A stretch of DNA of 64,000 nucleotides from Mangrovibacterium lignilyticum (GTDB taxonomy: Bacteria > Bacteroidota > Bacteroidia > Bacteroidales > Prolixibacteraceae): NCBI RefSeq assembly GCF_010882175.1, contig NZ_WKLH01000002.1, forward strand, positions 434,001 through 498,000, in the 5' to 3' direction. The position numbers and the translations under genes were made by a program. Every line of letters starts with the position of its first letter. Positions within the stretch are counted from its first letter, which is position 1. Shown here in pieces: positions 57,537 to 64,000 of this stretch. The notes below the pieces were generated by a model. That model was not told the origin of the DNA. It did no database searches and worked only from the letters and a program-made list of their open reading frames with translations.

Positions 57537-57913
57537 GTTCCCAACAGTTTAATTTTATTCTTTAACGCTGCAAAATCTACCGGTTTGGTCAGAAAATCAT
57601 CAGCCCCCAGCTCCATGGCTTTGTTGTAATTATCTGAATCTCCGTAAGCAGTAATCATCATGACAACAGGAGGTGGTGTGTGATTTTTCAGTTTAATGTG
57701 TTCCAATAATTGCAAGCCGCTCATGCCCGGCATGTTGATATCAGAGAGAATTAGAATTGCTTCGTGCAAGTATTTCTCCATACAGCTTAAAGCAGCCTCA
57801 CCCGAGTAAGCGAATTCGAACTCTATTTCACCATTCTTTATCTCTCGTCTAAACCGTTGCTCGAACAATGGCTGGACGTCCATTTCGTCATCAACTACTA
57901 AGATCTTTGTCAT
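57533..57913 (-). CDS. stand-alone receiver-domain response regulator
   Basis: 126 residues, a single receiver: D8/D9, phospho-acceptor D58 (SDINMPG), T88 and K110. It has no output domain and is a close paralogue of the receiver of the next gene. It may be a phosphate relay or sink, or may act by binding a partner. It overlaps both neighbours by 4 bases (ATGA), so it is translated with them. Confidence 0.93.
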   Translation of the reverse strand: MTKILVVDDEMDVQPLFEQRFRREIKNGEIEFEFAYSGEAALSCMEKYLHEAILILSDINMPGMSGLQLLEHIKLKNHTPPPVVMMITAYGDSDNYNKAMELGADDFLTKPVDFAALKNKIKLLGT

Positions 57914-60900
57914 CGCGCTATGGGTATTATAAGTTTAAATTCGGTCCCTAGTCCTTCTTTACTTTCTACTATTAACTCACCTCCATGTCCCTTTGTTACG
58001 ATATCATAACTCATACTCAAACCCAACCCGGTTCCCTGACCTGCTGGCTTGGTGGTAAAGAACGGCTGATAAATTTTATCGACAACATCCTGAGGGATTC
58101 CACTTCCATTGTCAGAAACTTTGATTTCGACCGCATCGTCCAATTGGTGTGTTGAAACCAGCACCCGGGGCTGATAGCCTTGCGGTTGACCTTGCTGTTT
58201 CTCCGACACCGCATAAAAAGCATTGTTGATCAGGTTTAACAATACCCGCCCAATGTCCTGCGGAACCACGTTCACTTTGAGCAGTTTTTCGTCTGCCTCC
58301 AGCTTAAAATCGGCGTTGAACGATTTGTCTTTGGCCCGCAGTCCATGATACGAAAGCCGCAGGTATTCATCCGCCAGTTTGTTGATATCAGTGGGTTCTT
58401 TTTGTCCCGATCCGGCACGGCTATGCTGCAACATACCTTTTACAATGGCATCGGCCCGATTGCCATGATGATTGATTTTCTGCTCGTTATCTTTAATGTC
58501 TTTGGCAATTGCCTTTACTTCTTCCAGATTTCCTTTTTCAACTTCAACTTCCAGATCAGCAATTAATTCGCTGTTCAACTCCGAAAAGTTATTCACGAAG
58601 TTCAAGGGATTTTGAATTTCGTGGGCAATACCGGCTGTCAATTCACCCAGTGATGCCATCTTTTCCGCCTGAATAAGCTGCTTTTGAGTAGTCTTCAGAT
58701 CATTGTATGCCTTTTCAATTTCTTTGGCCTGAGCCAACTCCCGCTCCTGGTTCTTCTGCCTTTCTTTTCGAACAATCCTTCTCCGCTGGAACCTGTCGAA
58801 TGCAAACACCAAACCAATAAAAATCAGAGCATAAGTCAGCCAGGCAATCCAACTCCGATACCAGGGGGGCAAAATTGTTATCGAAACCTGCTTTTCAGCC
58901 CAGACGCCATAACCGTTCGATCCTTTAACGTGAAAGACGTACTTGCCGGGTGGAACATTGAAATAGTAGGCTTTACGGCCCGAATTGGCTTCAATCCATT
59001 CCTTATCGTAATTTTCGAGATAATATAACAAGTGGTTCTGTTCCGGATTGCTATAGTCAATGATTGTAAAATCGAACGAAAAAATGTTTTGATTGTATTT
59101 TAATGTGATTTCGTTGGTTTCCTGAAGCTTCTTCGATAAAGGCCCGTTCTTACCCGGATGTATGACCTGGTCTGAAATATTAAATCCTGAAAAAACGATC
59201 TCGGGGAACGGTAATTTTCGGAGAAAATCAACCGGGTTAAAATGATAGTAACCGGTTCCGTTTCCAAAATAGAGATCCCCGTTTTTTGCTTTATATCCTG
59301 AAAACCGGGACAAATCGCTTACGCCCAAATTAGAAGCAAGCAAACTGGTTTCGTTTCTATCCGGGTTCAGTTTCACAATTCCGTCAGACGTTCCAACCCA
59401 CAGATTTTTATGATCGTCCTCAACAATGCTGTAAACATCGGAAGAGAAATCCTTAATCCGAATAAAATTGTCAATCTCTGGATTGTATGTGAATAGTCCT
59501 TTATTGGTTCCTACCCATAAAGCTCCGTCAGAGTCTTCAAACGTAAAGCCGACTGAAAATCCTCGCAGATAATTTCTGAAAGTTCCGGTAACCGGATTAA
59601 ACTGATTGATCCCCCCACTACTCCAACTACCGGTCCATAACTTACCTGCTTTGTCCTCAACAATTGATGTGATTAAATTAGTGCCGCCCTGGGTTGTATC
59701 TGCCCGATTGATCCAATATTGCTTGAAACTTCCGGTCTTTCGATTCAACAGGTTTAGCCCGCGGAACGTAGCCACCCAAAGGCTGTCATTACGATCCTCA
59801 AAAATTGAAAACACTACATCAGCACTTATTGAATTCGCATTTTTAGGATCATGCTGATAACCGGTAAATGTTTGATCGGACGCATTCCACCGGTACAATC
59901 CACTGGCTCCACCAATCCATAAATTCCCCTCATGATCGTATCTCATGCTGTAGATTCCATAATTTGTGGCGCCGTCATCAGAATAATTTATTTCCGGACC
60001 ATAGCTTTTTGTCTGTCCTGATTTTTTATCCATTCGTATCAGCGCTTTTCGGCTTCCTATCCAAAAAGATCCGTCCGACTCTTCAAAAATTTGATTTACA
60101 GGAGCAGTTGCAACTTTCGTGTGCGGCAGTTCGCGTGACAACAGATTTACACGGTAGAGATTTCCCTGGTCACTTCCCACCCAGAATACGCCGTCGTTTG
60201 AAGTCAGTGCTATTCGCGCACAGATGTCGGCAAAGCCGGTTTCTTCATTCAGGTTCCGAAGATACTGATGCATCTCCCCTTCTGCCGGATCATAATAAAA
60301 AAGCCCCTGCCGTTTTGTTCCCAGCCAATAGCCGCCCAAGGTGTCCTGTGTGATGAAATGGATAAAGTCGTTTTCACTTGGCCCGGTATATTCCGGAATA
60401 CTCAATCTTTCGGGGTGTGCAGGATCGTACAAAATCCGAGTAAAAGTTCCGTTTTCCCGGTTCATTTTGTGCAAACCATTGTGAACGGTTCCGATCCACA
60501 ATATACCATCCCTGTCTTCGTAAATTGCACTAACTTTATTATTCACTAAACTGTGCTCATCACCCGGAATATGCTGGAACCTGGTAAATGTTCCATTATT
60601 TCTGTTGTAACGGCTCAAGCCTCCATCCTCTGGTCGTCCGCCATTTGTTGCAAACGGACTTCCCGTACCGATCCACAAAGTTCCCTGACGGTCTTCATAC
60701 AGAATACGAGCCATCCGGTCGCTGAGTGTGGCAGGATCACTTTTAACCGATTTGAAATGTTTGAAAGTGTTTGTTCCCGGATCGTATTGATCCAGTCCCT
60801 GCTGGGTAGCTATCCACAATATACCATATCGATCCCTCAAAATGTCGTTGATGGTATCGTTTGCAAGGCTGCCCGAATTATTAGGATCGTGTTTATAGCA

Positions 60901-61257
60901 CGTAAATTTGCCGGTGGCCGGATCATAACGATCCATACCGCTTCCCAGCCCGCCCGTCCAGATTATGCCGCTGTCATCGATATGAAGGCAAAGCAAAAAG
61001 TTGTTTGATAATGAATTGGGATCATTGGGGTCGTTTGCAAAAGAAGTCAATTGACTCCCGTCGTATTTGTAGAGTCCTTTCTTGGTCGTAAACCAGATGA
61101 AACCGTCCCGGTCCTGCTTGATATTCGTAACCGAAGTAAAATTGCCGCCGTCATCGGGCACAACTTTCCTGAATTCGATAGACTGTGCAAGGCTGGTTAT
61201 ACAAAAGCCGCAAACCACAGTAAGTACTACCCAGAATTCAAAAATCAGCTTTTTCAT
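57910..61257 (-). CDS. two-component sensor histidine kinase with reg_prop beta-propeller
   Basis: 1115 residues. Signal peptide 1-24, then about 14 reg_prop blades (30-690) with the G-x-L/I-W-x-G-T motif (DGILWIGT, GTLWIGTG), a Y_Y_Y domain (about 700-785), a membrane helix (about 790-810, WIAWLTYALIFIGLVFAF), a coiled coil, a HisKA domain with the phospho-acceptor His in GIAHEIQNPLNF, and a HATPase domain ending in the G2 motif GQGTGLGLS. It has no receiver or AraC output of its own, unlike most Bacteroidota hybrid kinases, so it uses the receivers encoded just downstream, with which it overlaps by 4 bases. The ligand may be a saccharide, as for related proteins, but this is inferred. Confidence 0.9.
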   Translation of the reverse strand: MKKLIFEFWVVLTVVCGFCITSLAQSIEFRKVVPDDGGNFTSVTNIKQDRDGFIWFTTKKGLYKYDGSQLTSFANDPNDPNSLSNNFLLCLHIDDSGIIWTGGLGSGMDRYDPATGKFTCYKHDPNNSGSLANDTINDILRDRYGILWIATQQGLDQYDPGTNTFKHFKSVKSDPATLSDRMARILYEDRQGTLWIGTGSPFATNGGRPEDGGLSRYNRNNGTFTRFQHIPGDEHSLVNNKVSAIYEDRDGILWIGTVHNGLHKMNRENGTFTRILYDPAHPERLSIPEYTGPSENDFIHFITQDTLGGYWLGTKRQGLFYYDPAEGEMHQYLRNLNEETGFADICARIALTSNDGVFWVGSDQGNLYRVNLLSRELPHTKVATAPVNQIFEESDGSFWIGSRKALIRMDKKSGQTKSYGPEINYSDDGATNYGIYSMRYDHEGNLWIGGASGLYRWNASDQTFTGYQHDPKNANSISADVVFSIFEDRNDSLWVATFRGLNLLNRKTGSFKQYWINRADTTQGGTNLITSIVEDKAGKLWTGSWSSGGINQFNPVTGTFRNYLRGFSVGFTFEDSDGALWVGTNKGLFTYNPEIDNFIRIKDFSSDVYSIVEDDHKNLWVGTSDGIVKLNPDRNETSLLASNLGVSDLSRFSGYKAKNGDLYFGNGTGYYHFNPVDFLRKLPFPEIVFSGFNISDQVIHPGKNGPLSKKLQETNEITLKYNQNIFSFDFTIIDYSNPEQNHLLYYLENYDKEWIEANSGRKAYYFNVPPGKYVFHVKGSNGYGVWAEKQVSITILPPWYRSWIAWLTYALIFIGLVFAFDRFQRRRIVRKERQKNQERELAQAKEIEKAYNDLKTTQKQLIQAEKMASLGELTAGIAHEIQNPLNFVNNFSELNSELIADLEVEVEKGNLEEVKAIAKDIKDNEQKINHHGNRADAIVKGMLQHSRAGSGQKEPTDINKLADEYLRLSYHGLRAKDKSFNADFKLEADEKLLKVNVVPQDIGRVLLNLINNAFYAVSEKQQGQPQGYQPRVLVSTHQLDDAVEIKVSDNGSGIPQDVVDKIYQPFFTTKPAGQGTGLGLSMSYDIVTKGHGGELIVESKEGLGTEFKLIIPIAR

Positions 61258-61329
61258 AATTTACTCGTTTGAGACGTTATGACTGACTATGTAAACGTAT
61301 CATAACAGTCTTGGTTTTATCTGTTAGTC

Positions 61330-64000
61330 CTATGAGATATTCAATCGAACGATAAACTCAGTTCCTTCTCCTTCATTTGTTTCTAATTGTATTTCTCCTC
61401 CGTGCGCCTTAATGATATCAAAGCTCAAACTTAAGCCTAAACCTGTTCCCTGCCCGGTTGGTTTGGTGGTATAAAATGGTTGAAATATTTTTTCCTTTAC
61501 ATTTTCCGGTATACCCGGGCCGTTGTCCTTTACTCTTATTTCAACTTTGTCATCAGCTTTTCTAGTCTGTACAACAACCAATGGTTTGAAACTGTTGTTG
61601 TTTTGCTTAACTTTTTCATTTACAGCATAGAATGCATTATTGATCAAATTGAGCAACACCCTCCCAATATCCTGCGAAACAACTTCTATTTTAGGAAGGT
61701 CTTCGTCTGCCTCCAGTTTAAAATCGGCATTAAACGACTTGTCCTTCGCCCGTAACCCATGATACGAAAGCCGCAGATATTCGTCCGCCAGTTTGTTGAT
61801 GTCGGTAACTTCTTTTTGTCCCGATCCAGCCCGGCTATGTTGCAACATCCCTTTTACAATACCATCAGCCCGCTTACCGTGGTGATTTACCTTCTCCAGA
61901 TTTTGCTTGATATTGCCAGATATTTCTTTGGCCTCGTTGATTTCTCCTTTTTCAAGTTCTTCATTCATTTCATCAATTAGCTCAATACTGACTTCCGAGA
62001 AGTTATTGACAAAATTTAATGGATTCTGTATTTCATGCGCAATTCCTGCGGTGAGTTCACCAAGCGATGCCATTTTTTCGGATTGGATAAGCTGGGCCTG
62101 GGTAGACTTGAGTTCTGATAATGTTTCCTCAACATTCTTTTTCTGTGTTTCAATTTCTGCTTTTTGCTCCTGGAGCAATTTGTTTGCTTTTTGTTTGTTT
62201 TTATTGTTCCGATAAAGAATAAACAGTACCAGAATTGCTGACAACAAAGCTCCGGTTATACTAAAAATCCATAAGCGCTGGGTTTTATTTTGCTGTTCTT
62301 TTAGAGCCCCTTCCTGTTCCAGTTGATCAATTTGTTGCTGGCTGTCTTCAACAACTGAGCTCATTAAGGTTTGAAATACTCCCTGGTTGGATTCTATGCT
62401 ATTGTGTTTGTCAATAATCTCCTGGTATTTTTTCAGGTATTGATATGCCATTGACTCATTTCCTAACGCTTCATAAATTTTTGAGGTTGTAAGGTTAATT
62501 ACCCTTTCATATTTGTCGTCCTTACTTCTGGCTTTTGAGTTTTCAATTGACATTAAAGCATACTTCAATGCCATTTTATTTTCATCCAAATTGTGGTAAC
62601 AAGATGCAAGATAGTTTCTAATCCACTGGACTCCGTCGTTTGCACCGTAAGCAACATAAATATTTAAAGCCTGATTAAATTTTCTAATAGCATCTTCGTA
62701 ATTTTCTTCATCCATTGCAATCAGTCCTTCCAATTCGTTCTTATTCCCAACCATGGGCATGTGACTTGCGCTGTTTCCGTTTTTTATAGCACTATGGATA
62801 TACCTGCGTGCTTTATCATAATCTTTAATTGACCTTAAGGCAAATATCGCTCTGACTTTTGCCCAATTTGCTTCATCGTCTCTTTTTAATTTTAACAATA
62901 GGCCAATTAGTTTATCGTTGATTTCCACCTGTTTAGAATATATCTCCAGCGTCCCATATAAATCCGTCATTTGATCGTATTCATATACCATCATATTTGA
63001 GTCTTTTATTGACTCAGAGTATTTTAACGCATTGAGATAATGTTTTAAAGCCAGATCGGATTGCCCATTGTCCCTGTAAAAGTTAGCCAATTGAAAATTG
63101 ATAGGACCCAGCGCATTTTGATCTTTAATGGTCCCAAGAAATTCCTTTAACTCCTGTTTGACTTTTTCTCCTTTTTCTAAATCTCCTGTGATAGAAGTAA
63201 GATAAACCAGATAACTATATGCAGACAATACCGGGTATATTTCACCTATTTTTTTGCATAATGATATTAGGATTTCAAGTTGAGGAATCATTTCAGCTGG
63301 ATGTTTCTCTGCTTCTAAAACGCTAATAAACCAAGCGGTTATTGTTGCCTGTATTTCTGTTTCGTCCAGCTTTTTATAATAATCATATGCCGACTTAAAA
63401 TTTTGATACTCGTCTATCTGAAAAGGGTAATAATTGTCCGGGATAACCGGGGCTACAACTTGGTCTTTAAGATTTAGTTTAACGGCAAGTTCAAGCGCTT
63501 TTGATACATGGTAATTATATAAGTCACCATATCTGAGAAATGCTGCCAAGGTATAATGGTACATTATTTCTCCTGCTTTAAAATCAACCCGTTTGGCAAG
63601 TTCACGGGCCTTAATGGTAGCATCAAACCCCTTGATGTAATCTTTATTGTAAAATTGAAAACGGGCGTAATCGTTCAACCATTTAACTTTTTCTTCGTTG
63701 TCTTTGCTTTGATTGATAAGTGTCTGAAGACTGTCGATATTAGTGGATTGAACGATCTGCATGCCACCTTTTAACTTGCCACGAGCAGCCACAACTTGAG
63801 CAGGGAGATAAGCAAGCGCTGATTTTTCAATGGTCTCAGCATCCAATATTCCTTCGTAAATATTAAAGGCGTCAATGGCGCCAAGCCATGTCTGGTCTGA
63901 ACTAAACCCACTTTTGGCCAAATAAGCTACCGAATCTCCAATATTTTCAAGGCGATTATCCGGATATTCCCTGTTCGTTTGAGAATCGACAAGGATCCCA
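61330..64000 (-). CDS. histidine kinase with LamG-like and TPR domains, cut by the window edge
   Basis: At least 889 codons, and the frame is still open at 64000. A TTG at 63921 could be read as a start, but the frame continues upstream with a LamG/concanavalin-like end (WLGAIDAFNIYEGILDAETI), so that site is not the true start. Then come about 10 TPR-like repeats (to about residue 500), a membrane helix (LWIFSITGALLSAILVLFILY), a coiled coil, HisKA (GIAHEIQNPLNF) and HATPase (GQGTGLGLS). The kinase core is almost the same as that of the propeller kinase. It lies 72 bases before that gene and is in the same direction, so they may share a transcript. Confidence 0.85.
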   Translation of the reverse strand, partial: GILVDSQTNREYPDNRLENIGDSVAYLAKSGFSSDQTWLGAIDAFNIYEGILDAETIEKSALAYLPAQVVAARGKLKGGMQIVQSTNIDSLQTLINQSKDNEEKVKWLNDYARFQFYNKDYIKGFDATIKARELAKRVDFKAGEIMYHYTLAAFLRYGDLYNYHVSKALELAVKLNLKDQVVAPVIPDNYYPFQIDEYQNFKSAYDYYKKLDETEIQATITAWFISVLEAEKHPAEMIPQLEILISLCKKIGEIYPVLSAYSYLVYLTSITGDLEKGEKVKQELKEFLGTIKDQNALGPINFQLANFYRDNGQSDLALKHYLNALKYSESIKDSNMMVYEYDQMTDLYGTLEIYSKQVEINDKLIGLLLKLKRDDEANWAKVRAIFALRSIKDYDKARRYIHSAIKNGNSASHMPMVGNKNELEGLIAMDEENYEDAIRKFNQALNIYVAYGANDGVQWIRNYLASCYHNLDENKMALKYALMSIENSKARSKDDKYERVINLTTSKIYEALGNESMAYQYLKKYQEIIDKHNSIESNQGVFQTLMSSVVEDSQQQIDQLEQEGALKEQQNKTQRLWIFSITGALLSAILVLFILYRNNKNKQKANKLLQEQKAEIETQKKNVEETLSELKSTQAQLIQSEKMASLGELTAGIAHEIQNPLNFVNNFSEVSIELIDEMNEELEKGEINEAKEISGNIKQNLEKVNHHGKRADGIVKGMLQHSRAGSGQKEVTDINKLADEYLRLSYHGLRAKDKSFNADFKLEADEDLPKIEVVSQDIGRVLLNLINNAFYAVNEKVKQNNNSFKPLVVVQTRKADDKVEIRVKDNGPGIPENVKEKIFQPFYTTKPTGQGTGLGLSLSFDIIKAHGGEIQLETNEGEGTEFIVRLNIS

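Overview
The window is a stretch of chromosome from a Bacteroidota bacterium, most likely a marine or sediment member of the Marinilabiliales/Prolixibacteraceae type. The reasons are the Bacteroidota families (DUF5063, OstA-like, DUF3500, DUF6090, a probable DUF6261), promoters with the TAnnTTTG -7 box, an rnfBCDGEA operon led by rseC, secreted sulfatases and a GH28 pectinase, and reg_prop-type sensor kinases. No rRNA, tRNA, insertion sequence or CRISPR array was seen. Both window edges cut a gene: an RRM protein on the left and a TPR histidine kinase on the right.

Layout. 1-4.9 kb: RNA-binding RRM protein, a possible small ORF, the DUF5063/exonuclease/RlmI-like operon, two tandem mono-haem proteins and a cold-shock protein. 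5.2-9 kb: secreted polygalacturonase and RecQ. 9.1-17.3 kb: one long co-directional run, guaB, three SurA-like/PpiC-type envelope proteins, a MoxR ATPase and an OstA-like protein, ending at a strong hairpin. 17.4-21.3 kb: DUF2795 protein, cobalamin adenosyltransferase, a LolD/MacB-type ATPase and recG. 21.3-27.2 kb: the rseC-rnfBCDGEA operon, with a textbook Bacteroidota promoter and a palindrome at the predicted start site. 27.3-34 kb: a lipoprotein gamma-glutamyltransferase facing a TonB-dependent receptor, then a GNAT enzyme and two unknown exported or membrane proteins. 34.2-35.6 kb: an 83-bp tandem repeat array beside a probable DUF6261 gene. 35.7-39.2 kb: two tandem sulfatases whose flanks are also duplicated. 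39.4-42.3 kb: an ABC-2 transporter operon. 42.4-46.1 kb: hemN, hemG and hemF. 46.2-54.5 kb: two AmpG-like MFS carriers, a zinc alcohol dehydrogenase, GMP reductase, a decayed DUF6090 gene, a DUF3500 protein, an exported unknown and an NTF2-like protein. 54.9-64 kb: an HD-domain protein, a YitT membrane protein and a signalling cluster of two histidine kinases, a lone receiver and a receiver-class III cyclase.

How it works together. The guaB operon joins purine synthesis to outer-membrane assembly (periplasmic folding factors plus an LPS-transport-like protein). Rnf gives ferredoxin:NAD coupling to an ion gradient. The haem locus holds both oxygen-dependent and oxygen-independent coproporphyrinogen oxidases, which suits a facultative life. 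Polygalacturonase and sulfatases point to breakdown of pectin-like and sulfated polysaccharides, although no SusC/SusD pair lies nearby. The most unusual items are the two-kinase/cyclase cluster at the right end, the 83-bp hairpin array, the sulfatase duplication whose leaders are better conserved than much of the coding sequence, and the DUF6090 relic behind guaC.
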